11,444 nt of DNA from Bacillota bacterium (GTDB lineage Bacteria; Bacillota; Clostridia; Acetivibrionales; DTU013): positions 1 to 11,444 of the forward strand of contig JAEWQC010000038.1 of the NCBI GenBank assembly GCA_023399355.1. Reading direction: 5' to 3'. The stretch's first letter is position 1. Every line of letters begins with the position of its first letter. This document shows positions 1-6,725 of the stretch, in pieces. The notes under the pieces are model-generated. The model ran no database searches. It worked only from the letters and a program-made list of their open reading frames with translations, and was not told the origin of the DNA. The translations under genes and the position numbers were made by a program.

Positions 1-1
1 G

Positions 2-325
2 AGCAGGGGCGCCCTGTTCAAGACGCTGAACGACTCCGAAGCCGCGAGCCATCTGATTGCCTATGCAATGATGAAAAACGGGGGAGACCTGGAAGATGCA
101 TTGAAGTATGCCTCTGATGAATTGGATGGAATCTTCTGCATCATTGCGGCAACATCGAAGCAGATTGGTTTTGTCAAGGACAAGATGGGGATCAAGCCGC
201 TGCTTCTTTTTGAACAGGATGGTACAACGCTGTTCGGCTCGGAACAAATCGAATTCACAACCATTTTCCCGGATGTTTATGCGGAAGAAATGGAGCCCGG
301 TGAGGTGAGAGTATGGAACATATAG
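2..325 (+). CDS. Class II glutamine amidotransferase-like protein (GlxB/MgsA type), C-terminal part
   Basis: Only the last 107 codons are present; the frame is open to the left edge, so the start and the catalytic N-terminal Cys cannot be seen. The residues VKDKMGIKPLL, then FGSEQIEF and a final EPGEVRVW, match the end of the Ntn-hydrolase glutaminase fold as found in stand-alone amidotransferase proteins of split glutamate synthases. In the GlxBCD and MgsABC systems this subunit is about 300 residues long and sits first in the operon, as here. It would form a complex with the next two products in the cytoplasm and supply or accept an amino group at glutamate. The following gene starts inside this one (13-bp overlap), which points to translational coupling. 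The family is clear. Whether it still uses glutamine or works with an amine depends on the missing N-terminus. Confidence 0.85.
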   Translation, partial: SRGALFKTLNDSEAASHLIAYAMMKNGGDLEDALKYASDELDGIFCIIAATSKQIGFVKDKMGIKPLLLFEQDGTTLFGSEQIEFTTIFPDVYAEEMEPGEVRVWNI

Positions 326-1020
326 ATGCTGCAAGCTTAAAAAGCAGAGAATTGAACAAAAAGATAGAAGAAAAGCTTTCAAAGGGTGAGGAAGTTGTCG
401 TTGAAAATCCACATTCCATGCATAATATTGCAACGGGTCTGGCGATCGAGGGTAAAATCACCATCAAGGGAAGTACGGGGTTCTATACGTGCGGTTTTAT
501 GGAGGGCGCCAGTGCAACAGTAGACGGCAACGCCGGATGGTATGCCGGGGATAACATGATGGATGGAGAATTGATCATCACGAAAAATGCAGGCTGTAAT
601 GCAGGAACCTACTTCTACGGCGGAACCATGATCATCCGTGGCAATGCCGGCAGCCGCGCAGGCTATGGTATGAAAGGCGGAACTATTGTTGTATGCGGTT
701 CAGCCGGCAGATGGGCGGGACAGATGACGCTAGGGGGAAAGCTGGTGCTGCTGGGCAAGGTGGGTAAACAGCTTGGAGAGTCCATGTACAAAGGCGTCAT
801 TTTCATTCGGGATGAGGAGGCCAGACAGAATATTGGCGGTAATGTTTTCGTAGATGGAATCACACCCCGGGAAGCAGGAGAATTGAAGGAACTGTTTGAA
901 AAGTATGATATTGATGCGGATCCGGCAAAGTTTTCCGCGGTCAGGCCGATGACAACAGGACGTCATACGTATGTGCTGTTCAAGCCCGAACTGAGACCGG
1001 AGCTTTCAAGAAAAGGGTAA
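313..1020 (+). CDS. GXGXG domain protein, glutamate synthase domain 3-like (GlxC/MgsB type)
   Basis: This 235-residue protein is a stand-alone version of the C-terminal beta-helix domain of the glutamate synthase large subunit. Repeated glycine spacings mark the right-handed helix, for example GNAG at about 72-75, GTYFYGG at 98-104, GNAGSRAGYGMKGG at 110-123 and GSAGRWAG at 129-136. In the fused enzyme this domain has a structural role and packs against the synthase barrel, so it probably acts as a scaffold between the amidotransferase and FMN subunits. The ATG has a GAGGTGA ribosome binding site inside the end of the preceding gene, and the two frames overlap by 13 bp. Length agrees with MgsB/GlxC proteins of roughly 230 residues. 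The family is certain; the partner assignment rests on gene order. Confidence 0.92.
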   Translation: MEHIDAASLKSRELNKKIEEKLSKGEEVVVENPHSMHNIATGLAIEGKITIKGSTGFYTCGFMEGASATVDGNAGWYAGDNMMDGELIITKNAGCNAGTYFYGGTMIIRGNAGSRAGYGMKGGTIVVCGSAGRWAGQMTLGGKLVLLGKVGKQLGESMYKGVIFIRDEEARQNIGGNVFVDGITPREAGELKELFEKYDIDADPAKFSAVRPMTTGRHTYVLFKPELRPELSRKG

Positions 1021-1134
1021 ACAGATCATTCAATCGACTGGATAAACGATAGAGAATCGAAAGGTCACCTGATATCCGGGCTCCATAAAAGGATGGAAGG
1101 AAGATTCGCCATTAATTTAAAGAGGGTGTTGCTT

Positions 1135-2472
1135 ATGAGTAAAGTTGCTGATAGGGAAAATGAATTAAAAGAAAATAAACCCGGAGATTATAAAGATTAT
1201 GAGCCCAAAGATGTCCAAAGGGGGATCTGGAATCAGGAGACGGTTTCGGAAATCAAGTATAAGGCCAGATATGGGAAGCACAGGATCCGGGGCTGCGGAG
1301 CGACCCGTCAGATGCCGACCTTCGATGATCTGATGATCCTTCCGTCCCAGCTTTCAAGGATGTCGCTGGATACTTACCGTGAGCCGTGCGAAACGAGGAC
1401 CGTACTTGGAAAACGTTTTGCCACAAAACCGCTGGTGATTGAGACACCCATCATGATTGCCGGAATGTCCTACGGAGCGCTGAGCAAGGAGGCGAAAATC
1501 GCACTTGCCAAAGCCACCGCGTTAACCGGCACAGTCATCAGCAACGGGGAAGGCGGCTTACTCCCGGAAGAAAGGGAGAATTCCTACCGGCAGTCCGTCC
1601 AGGTGCTGCCCAGCCGTTTCGGTTTCAGCAAAAGAAGTATAGAAGCGGCCGACATGTTGGAATTCCTTGTCGGAATCGGCGCAAAACCCGGCCTTTCAGG
1701 CCATCTCATGGGCAGCAAGATTACAGAGGAAATTGCGAATTTCCGGCAACTGCCTATCGGAATTGACCTCCATAGTCATCCCAGGCATGGTGATTCCTTC
1801 GGAGCGGATGATATGGTGGTGAAGATGGAGCAGCTAAGGGAACTGACGGACTGTGAAGTGCCGATCTTTGTAAAGATTGCGGCCGGCAGGGTCAGGGATG
1901 ATGTAAAGATTGCCGTAAAGGTAGGTGCTGATGGCATTATTATCGATGGTGCACAAGGCGGTACGGGTGCGGCTCCGGTAATGGCCTCCAATCACCTTGG
2001 CATTCCTGCGATGCCGGCACTGGTCCAGGCGGTTAAAACACTTGAAGAAATGGGCGTCAAGGATGAGGTGAGTGTTATCATTTCAGGCGGCATCAAGGAC
2101 GGGGCGGATATAGCAAAGGCTCTCGCAATCGGGGCGGACGCAGTTGCGATCGGAACCGGCGCCATGGTAGCCATGGGCTGCCGTGTCTGCCTGAAATGCC
2201 ACAAGGGCTTGTGCGCTTTCGGGATCGGAACACAGGATCCGGAAAGCAGAAAGAAACTGGATGTGGATGAAGCTGCGGAACGTGTCGCGAATTATATCAC
2301 AGCGATGACCAATGAAGCAGTTCTTCTTGCAAAGGCAGCGGGTAAATCCAAACTGAAGAATATGGAACGTGAAGATCTGAGGTCACTTACTCTGGAAGCA
2401 TGTGCAATGACAGGAATTCCGCTCGTTGGCAGTGATTATGTATTTGGACAGCGTTTTGGCTTCGGTGTGTAG
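1135..2472 (+). CDS. FMN-binding glutamate synthase-like protein with 3Fe-4S site (GlxD/MgsC type)
   Basis: This 445-residue TIM-barrel protein matches the synthase domain of glutamate synthase. IIDGAQGGTGAAP (269-281) and SGGIKDGADIAKALAIGADAV (about 317-337, FMN phosphate region) are typical. C349, C355 and C360 give the C-x5-C-x4-C pattern of the 3Fe-4S cluster, followed by GTQDP. It lacks the N-terminal ferredoxin domain of many archaeal or clostridial stand-alone synthases and so resembles MgsC/GlxD in size. Residues that face the 2-oxoglutarate/iminoglutarate pocket in classical enzymes differ: PGEGG is PGLSG (185-189), and the PPPHHDIYS segment reads HSHPRHGDSFG (213-223). The ATG at 1135 was chosen because AAAGAGGG lies 9 bp before it; an in-frame ATG at 1093 has no well-placed site. 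Likely reaction: amination of a keto acid, or formation of an N-alkylglutamate. Substrate unknown. Confidence 0.92.
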   Translation: MSKVADRENELKENKPGDYKDYEPKDVQRGIWNQETVSEIKYKARYGKHRIRGCGATRQMPTFDDLMILPSQLSRMSLDTYREPCETRTVLGKRFATKPLVIETPIMIAGMSYGALSKEAKIALAKATALTGTVISNGEGGLLPEERENSYRQSVQVLPSRFGFSKRSIEAADMLEFLVGIGAKPGLSGHLMGSKITEEIANFRQLPIGIDLHSHPRHGDSFGADDMVVKMEQLRELTDCEVPIFVKIAAGRVRDDVKIAVKVGADGIIIDGAQGGTGAAPVMASNHLGIPAMPALVQAVKTLEEMGVKDEVSVIISGGIKDGADIAKALAIGADAVAIGTGAMVAMGCRVCLKCHKGLCAFGIGTQDPESRKKLDVDEAAERVANYITAMTNEAVLLAKAAGKSKLKNMEREDLRSLTLEACAMTGIPLVGSDYVFGQRFGFGV

Positions 2473-2519
2473 CAGTCGAAATGAGCGGTACGGTGTTAAA
2501 TTTAAGCTTAGGATTGACA
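2473..2519 (+). repeat. First copy of a three-block spacer motif
   Basis: Directly after the stop of the FMN protein gene, three blocks appear: CAGTCGAAATGAG (2473-2485), ACGGT (2490-2494) and AGGATTGACA (2510-2519). The same blocks recur without gaps at 4479-4506, again just after a stop codon. The role is unknown. The TTGACA has no -10 box at a normal distance, so it is not called a promoter. Confidence 0.5.
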
Positions 2520-2551
2520 GTGTGCCAGGATTATGTAAAGGGTGATGGAAT

Positions 2552-2863
2552 ATGTTGAGAATTGAGGAACATCCCATATTAAAAGTTTTCCCGAAGGGAA
2601 GGCTGGTTGGCTTTTATTTTGACGGCAGGCTGTTGGAGGGCTATGAGGGCGAACCCGTCTCCGTTGCATTGAAGGCAAACGGAGTGATGATTCACCGGTA
2701 TACGGCAAAGCATTCGAGGCCAAGAGGCGTATTTTGCTCCATCGGGCGCTGCACCGACTGTGTGATGATTGTGAACGGGATGCCAAATGTACGGACCTGT
2801 ATCACTCCGCTGGAGGATGGTATGAAGGTTGAGACTCAGTATGGCGTATTACACAAGGAATAG
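2552..2863 (+). CDS. Small [2Fe-2S] protein, HcnA / amine dehydrogenase gamma-type subunit
   Basis: This 103-residue protein has the Fer2_4 layout. A beta-rich start (residues 1-40) carries the GEPVSVALKANGV helix region. C62, C67, C70 and C83 follow in the pattern C-x4-C-x2-C-x12-C, which binds a plant-type [2Fe-2S] cluster. The HSRPRGVFCSIGRC stretch is typical of HcnA, of the N-terminal part of OoxA/SoxA alpha, and of small subunits of archaeal proline dehydrogenase. It probably passes electrons between the two flavoprotein subunits encoded downstream. The ribosome binding site AAAGGGTG precedes the ATG by about 7 bp. The next gene begins 8 bp after its stop. Length is normal for the family and nothing is missing. 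The family is firm; the complex it joins is inferred from the operon. Confidence 0.9.
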   Translation: MLRIEEHPILKVFPKGRLVGFYFDGRLLEGYEGEPVSVALKANGVMIHRYTAKHSRPRGVFCSIGRCTDCVMIVNGMPNVRTCITPLEDGMKVETQYGVLHKE

Positions 2864-2871
2864 GATGATGA

Positions 2872-4470
2872 ATGATGGAACGTTACGACTTGATTATAAT
2901 AGGAGCAGGACCTGCAGGATTGTCGGCTGCGATTGAGGCAGCTTCCAACGGGATGCAGGTGGTTGTCTTTGATGAGAATTCACGGCCGGGTGGTCAGTTG
3001 TTCAAACAAATTCATAAATTTTTTGGTTCCAGGGAACACAAAGCCAGGGAGAGAGGCTTCAAAATCGGAGAGGATCTCCTGAAAGAAGCCGAAAAGTTGA
3101 ACGTCAGGGTGGAGTTGAACTCAACCGTGATGGGGATTTTCCAGGACAGGGAAGTTACCGTCATGCAAGGCGAAAGCATCCGGCACTGCAAAGCCAATGC
3201 CATTGTAATTGCCACCGGTGCCTCTGAGAACATGGTTCCCTTTGATGGGTGGACTTTGCCGGGGGTAATCGGAGCAGGTTCGGCGCAGACAATGATGAAC
3301 CTGCATGGAATAAAACCCGGCAACAAGGTGTTGATGGTAGGCTCGGGTAATGTCGGTCTGGTGGTGGGTTACCAACTGATCCAGGCCGGTTGCCGGCTGG
3401 AAGCAATTATTGATGCGGCTCCTAGGGTCGGCGGCTATGGAGTGCATGCATCAAAGCTCACGCGTACCGGAGTGCCGTTTTACATGTCCCATACCATTAA
3501 ACAGGCACATGGAACGGAATTTGTACAGGGTGCAACCATTGTAGAGGTGGATAAAGCCTGGAAGCAGGTAGCTGGAAGCGAGAAGACACTGGATGTCGAT
3601 ACCATCTGCATTGCCGTCGGTCTGTCTCCTATGTCGCAGCTGGCAAGGATCGCAGGCTGCAAAACCGTGGATGACCCTCTGAAGGGCGGCATCGTGCCGG
3701 TGTGCAATGAAGCCGGTGAGACATCCATCCCTGGTATCTACGCGGCGGGTGATGTCGCAGGGATCGAGGAGGCAACTTCGGCGATGATTCAGGGAAGAAT
3801 CACCGGTTCGGCAATTGCATGTGCTCAGGATTACCTGGAAAAACCGGAATTTGAAGCCCGCAGGTCACAGCTTGAAACCTCGCTGCTGCAGCTGAGAGAA
3901 GGGATGTTCGGTCATAAGAACAAAGGCCGGACGGATCTGACACAGACAGATGAAGGCTATGCCCTGTCACAGAACCTTCTTGTGAAAGGCTATGTAGCGG
4001 ATACTGAAATAAGCCACTATCCCGGACTTCCGGCAGAGGAAGTCCTAAGAAAGGGTTTGGTGCCTGTTATCGAGTGTACGCAGAACATTCCCTGCGATCC
4101 GTGCCAGGATGCCTGTGTGAAAGGATGCATTAAAGTGGGTAAAACCATTACAAATCTGCCTATGATTGATCCATCTGCAAAATGTACAGGCTGCGGAATG
4201 TGTGTGGTCTCCTGCTCCGGTCAGGCTATTTTCCTGGTCAATGCGAATTATGCTCCGGGATATGCTTCCGTTGCACTGCCTTATGAATTCAGTCCATTGC
4301 CTGCAGCAGGTGATGAAGGATTTGCGATGGACCGCTCGGGTGCCGTGCTTGGAAAGGCCGAGGTAATCTCGGTCAGGAAGACGCCGGTCATGGATGAAAC
4401 GGCTGTTTTAAACATGAAGGTGCCCGTGGAGTGGTCCATGAAGGCAAGGTTCTTTAAACCGGTTATATAG
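2872..4470 (+). CDS. FAD/NAD-dependent oxidoreductase subunit with 2[4Fe-4S] ferredoxin domain (HcnB/OoxA/proline dehydrogenase alpha type)
   Basis: This 532-residue protein has an N-terminal FAD-binding Rossmann motif GAGPAG (11-16), an ATGA motif near 114-117, a second dinucleotide motif GSGNVG (157-162) and the closing GIYAAGDVAG motif (288-297). These place it in the two-dinucleotide-binding (pyridine nucleotide-disulfide) fold. An alpha region then leads to two ferredoxin motifs: C408-x2-C411-x3-C415-x3-C419 and C438-x2-C441-x2-C444-x3-C448. A long tail (450-532) follows. In HcnB and OoxA the C-terminus instead carries a BFD [2Fe-2S] domain; here that domain is a separate protein from a later gene. 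This subunit probably moves electrons from the amine-oxidising flavoprotein to NAD(P) or a ferredoxin. Two adjacent ATGs (2872, 2875) are possible starts; AAGGAATAGGA lies upstream. The direction of electron flow and the acceptor are not known. Confidence 0.9.
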   Translation: MMERYDLIIIGAGPAGLSAAIEAASNGMQVVVFDENSRPGGQLFKQIHKFFGSREHKARERGFKIGEDLLKEAEKLNVRVELNSTVMGIFQDREVTVMQGESIRHCKANAIVIATGASENMVPFDGWTLPGVIGAGSAQTMMNLHGIKPGNKVLMVGSGNVGLVVGYQLIQAGCRLEAIIDAAPRVGGYGVHASKLTRTGVPFYMSHTIKQAHGTEFVQGATIVEVDKAWKQVAGSEKTLDVDTICIAVGLSPMSQLARIAGCKTVDDPLKGGIVPVCNEAGETSIPGIYAAGDVAGIEEATSAMIQGRITGSAIACAQDYLEKPEFEARRSQLETSLLQLREGMFGHKNKGRTDLTQTDEGYALSQNLLVKGYVADTEISHYPGLPAEEVLRKGLVPVIECTQNIPCDPCQDACVKGCIKVGKTITNLPMIDPSAKCTGCGMCVVSCSGQAIFLVNANYAPGYASVALPYEFSPLPAAGDEGFAMDRSGAVLGKAEVISVRKTPVMDETAVLNMKVPVEWSMKARFFKPVI

Positions 4471-4478
4471 GGCGCTCA

Positions 4479-4506
4479 CAGTGGAAATGGGACGGTAGGA
4501 TTGACA
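4479..4506 (+). repeat. Second copy of a three-block spacer motif
   Basis: CAGTGGAAATGGG, ACGGT and AGGATTGACA follow one another directly here, matching the blocks at 2473-2519, where inserts of 4 and 15 bp separate them. The copy lies 8 bp after the stop of the ferredoxin-domain oxidoreductase gene and ends 5 bp before the 13-bp repeat array. Function unknown. Confidence 0.5.
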
Positions 4507-4511
4507 ACTTT

Positions 4512-4693
4512 TAAACCAGACAGAAAAACCAGACAGGAAGACCGGACAGAAAAACCAGACAGGAAGACCAGGCAGGAAAACCGGACAGGAAAACCAGGCA
4601 GGAAAAGCAGACAGGAAAGCTAAACAGGAAAGCTAAACAGGAAAGCCAGATAAGAAGACTAGTGGGGAAAACCGGACAGGAGAGGCAAACAGG
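4512..4693 (+). repeat. 13-bp tandem repeat array, fourteen units without indels
   Basis: Units of 13 bp with the form AAAACCRGACAGG run head to tail for 182 bp, exactly fourteen lengths of 13. Units 2 and 4 are identical (AAAACCAGACAGG), as are 6 and 13 (AAAACCGGACAGG) and 9 and 10 (AAAGCTAAACAGG). Units 11, 12 and 14 are the most diverged. The plus strand is almost free of T, so the transcript would be rich in A and G and poorly structured. The array fills most of the 260-bp gap between two genes of what should be one enzyme complex and stops 37 bp before the next ATG. A 13-bp period is not a codon multiple and is out of phase with the DNA helix. Confidence 0.93.
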
Positions 4694-4730
4694 AAAACTT
4701 GCACAATTCGGGCAGGATGGAGGGGATTCC

Positions 4731-5054
4731 ATGGAACAGATCATTGACAGGGTGTTAACTCAGAAAGAATTTATCGGACAACCGGATGATGACGTAGTGA
4801 TCTGCAGATGTGAAGAGATCACAAAAGGGGAGATCCGAAGGGCGATCTACGACGGAATGAGGACCATGAATGAAATAAAAAGATATCTGAGAACCGGTAT
4901 GGGCCTTTGCCAGGGACAGACCTGCAGCAGGCTGGTGAAGGGAATTGTTGCCAGAGAACTCGGCTTAACGATGTCTCAGGTGGAAACACCGGCGCCAAGA
5001 TCTCCGGTAAGGCCGATTGCAATGAAAACGTATGCTGATGATGGGATATTGTAA
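4731..5054 (+). CDS. BFD-like [2Fe-2S] binding protein, amine dehydrogenase subunit
   Basis: This 107-residue protein has a BFD-like domain at residues 22-78. Ligands C25, C27, C60 and C65 follow the pattern C-x-C-x32-C-x4-C, with VICRCEEITKGEIRRAI and GMGLCQGQTC as the two halves. The C-terminal TPAPRSPVRPIAM segment is also found after the BFD domain of OoxA/HcnB-type proteins, where it is part of one long chain; here the domain is a free subunit. Its likely job is electron transfer between the two flavoproteins. The ATG at 4731 was chosen because GGAGGGG ends 5 bp before it. The frame stays open upstream into the repeat array as far as a GTG at 4662 and beyond, but only because the repeat strand lacks T. 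The DAO-fold gene follows after 14 bp. Confidence 0.9.
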   Translation: MEQIIDRVLTQKEFIGQPDDDVVICRCEEITKGEIRRAIYDGMRTMNEIKRYLRTGMGLCQGQTCSRLVKGIVARELGLTMSQVETPAPRSPVRPIAMKTYADDGIL

Positions 5055-5068
5055 AGGCGGGATGAATA

Positions 5069-6190
5069 ATGAAAAACGCAGATGTGATTATAATTGGCGG
5101 CGGCGTTATTGGCTGCTCCATGGCATATTATCTTTCGAAAGCCGGGGTGGAGGTGCTTGTGCTTGAAAAGGATGAAATCGGATCGGGTGCATCCGGCAGA
5201 AATGGCGGCGGTGTGCGTCAATCTGCCAGAGATCCCCGGGAGATGCCGCTGGCGATTCACGCGGTCAGAAATTTGTGGCCCGGTTTGTCCGAAGAACTGG
5301 GGACAGATGTGGAATATCATTGCAGCGGTAACTTGCGGTTGGGCAAAAAGAAAGAACATCTCGGAATTCTGGAGAAAATTGTTGCACAGGGATTGGCGGC
5401 AGGACTGGATCTAAAAATGATCAATGGGGCTGAAGTAAAGGAATTGTGCCCGTATGCCTCTGAAGAGGTCATCGGTGCAAGCTACTGTCCCTCGGATGGT
5501 CACGGCAACCCGATGAAAACGACCCTGGGTTTATATAAAAAGGCGAGGGAGTTGGGCGCAAGGTTTATTACCGGAGAAACAGTGCAAACGCTGGTTTTGA
5601 GGAAAGGAAAAGTCTGCGGTGTGAAAACATCAAATACGGACTATGAAGCACCTCTGGTCATCGTTGCGGCCGGCCTTGGATCAAGGCCGATTGCTCATAC
5701 CGCAGGAATTGACATTCCCATGCAGAAGGTGATGCTGGAGGCATTGATTACAGAAACACAGCCGCAAATGTTTCCACAGATGATCGGCACTGCGGCATCG
5801 GATTTTTATGGACACCAGACGGATCATGGTTCCTTTGTTTTCGGAGGGATGACAGGTCTGGAGAACTTCAGCTCGGAGGAGGAAGTTCCGTTGACCAGAA
5901 GTATTACGGCACCTGCGATCTGCCGGGCGATACTCGGTTATTTCCCCTGTCTGGAGAATGCCAAGATCATCAGGACCTGGTCCGGTTTTCTGGATGAAAT
6001 GGCGGATCATGTACCTGTGCTAAGCAAGGTGGATGAAGTTCCGGGGCTTGTGCTGGCATGCGGCTTCAGCGGGCATGGATACGGCATTTCTCCCGCGGTA
6101 GGACAGGTGATGGCAGAATTGGTGAGCCACGGACAGCCGTCTATTTCACTGGAAGCCTTCCGGTACGACCGTTTCAAGCCGAGGGTGTGA
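5069..6190 (+). CDS. FAD-dependent amino-acid/amine dehydrogenase, DAO family (HcnC / sarcosine oxidase beta / proline dehydrogenase beta type)
   Basis: This 373-residue protein is the probable catalytic subunit of the complex. The FAD motif GGGVIG (10-15) is followed by an acidic strand end at E33 and SGASGRNGGGVRQS (39-52), typical of the DAO/glycine oxidase fold. DGHGNPMKTTLGLYKKARELG (143-163) and the C-terminal GFSGHGYGISPAVG (332-345) complete the signature. Family members oxidise secondary or primary amino acids such as sarcosine, proline, octopine or glycine to imines, which hydrolyse to an aldehyde or keto acid plus the free amine. No signal peptide is seen, so it should act on the cytoplasmic side. 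AAGGCGGG precedes the ATG. The four subunits agree with a complex that passes electrons onward rather than a simple oxidase. Fine specificity cannot be read; a hydrogen cyanide synthase role is unlikely given the neighbours. Confidence 0.9.
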   Translation: MKNADVIIIGGGVIGCSMAYYLSKAGVEVLVLEKDEIGSGASGRNGGGVRQSARDPREMPLAIHAVRNLWPGLSEELGTDVEYHCSGNLRLGKKKEHLGILEKIVAQGLAAGLDLKMINGAEVKELCPYASEEVIGASYCPSDGHGNPMKTTLGLYKKARELGARFITGETVQTLVLRKGKVCGVKTSNTDYEAPLVIVAAGLGSRPIAHTAGIDIPMQKVMLEALITETQPQMFPQMIGTAASDFYGHQTDHGSFVFGGMTGLENFSSEEEVPLTRSITAPAICRAILGYFPCLENAKIIRTWSGFLDEMADHVPVLSKVDEVPGLVLACGFSGHGYGISPAVGQVMAELVSHGQPSISLEAFRYDRFKPRV

Positions 6191-6290
6191 TTAGTACATT
6201 ATAAGAGTTGGATATAAGTGATTATGGAAAGTGCAAATGATTTAAGACAGTCTGTTTCACCAATCATTAAATATGAGGGAGGTTGATAAA

Positions 6291-6695
6291 ATGGAGCTAA
6301 CAAGGATCAATTACTCATCCGGCGCTCCGCTTGAGGAGAAAGCCGGGTACAGCAGAACGGTAAAGGCAGGGCCGTTTGTCTATGTCGGAGGAACTACCTC
6401 CGTACAGCCCGACGGAAGCGTTTTGGGAGAAAATGACGGCTATGCCCAGACAAAATATATTCTGGACAAAATGGTGAAATGTCTGGAGCAGGCCGGGTCT
6501 AAAAGGGAAGAGGTCATCCGTGTAAAAATGTACGCAACGGATATGAGCCGGTCGGGTGAATATATCAAGGCTTATTCGGAAATTTTCAAGGAGATCCGGC
6601 CTTTGTGCACACTGGTGGGGATAGCGGCTTTGAATCGCCCTTCCCAACTGATTGAAATAGAGATGGATGCAATTATCGGAGCAAGTCCTTGTTAA
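6291..6695 (+). CDS. RidA/YjgF-family protein lacking the canonical arginine
   Basis: This 134-residue protein covers the whole Rid fold, with AGPFVYVGGTTSVQPDG (26-42), REEVIRVKMYATDM (72-85) and PSQLIEIEMDAIIG (117-130). Canonical RidA hydrolyses 2-aminoacrylate and other enamines or imines, using an arginine in the PARS motif to hold the substrate carboxylate. Here the matching stretch is RPLCTLVG (103-110), which puts Cys at that position. It therefore belongs to a non-archetypal Rid subgroup whose activity is poorly known. Placed directly after an imine-producing dehydrogenase, it may process a released imine or a decarboxylated or uncharged analogue. The ATG at 6291 has GAGGGAGG 8 bp upstream; an ATG at 6273 in the same frame precedes that site and is disfavoured. 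A 100-bp gap separates it from the DAO gene. Confidence 0.9.
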   Translation: MELTRINYSSGAPLEEKAGYSRTVKAGPFVYVGGTTSVQPDGSVLGENDGYAQTKYILDKMVKCLEQAGSKREEVIRVKMYATDMSRSGEYIKAYSEIFKEIRPLCTLVGIAALNRPSQLIEIEMDAIIGASPC

Positions 6696-6725
6696 TCCTA
6701 ATCGATATATCGAATGGAGGACTTT

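Noticed and set aside
2514..2542. TTGACA at 2514-2519 as the -35 of an internal promoter.
   Set aside because: No -10-like sequence lies 16-18 bp downstream; the nearest TATGTA is only 12 bp away. The same holds for TTGACA at 4501-4506.
4512..4693. The repeat array as a CRISPR.
   Set aside because: Units are 13 bp, directly adjacent and without unique spacers; no cas genes are nearby.
4515..4730. An open frame through the 13-bp array that joins the BFD gene in frame and would encode five 13-residue repeats rich in Q, K and R.
   Set aside because: The repeat strand has almost no T, so stops are absent by composition. No ATG is present, the only GTG (4662) has no ribosome binding site, and a strong site precedes ATG 4731.
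4511..4744. A minus-strand open frame of 77 codons across the array with Cys/Phe/Leu-rich repeats.
   Set aside because: It is the antisense reading of the tandem repeat, with no ribosome binding site and low-complexity composition.
2552..6190. Assignment of the dehydrogenase subunits as hydrogen cyanide synthase (HcnABC).
   Set aside because: The subunits share the fold group, but the FAD subunit carries a ferredoxin domain, the BFD domain is separate, and the neighbours concern glutamate metabolism. HcnABC is one branch of a wide amine/imino-acid dehydrogenase group.
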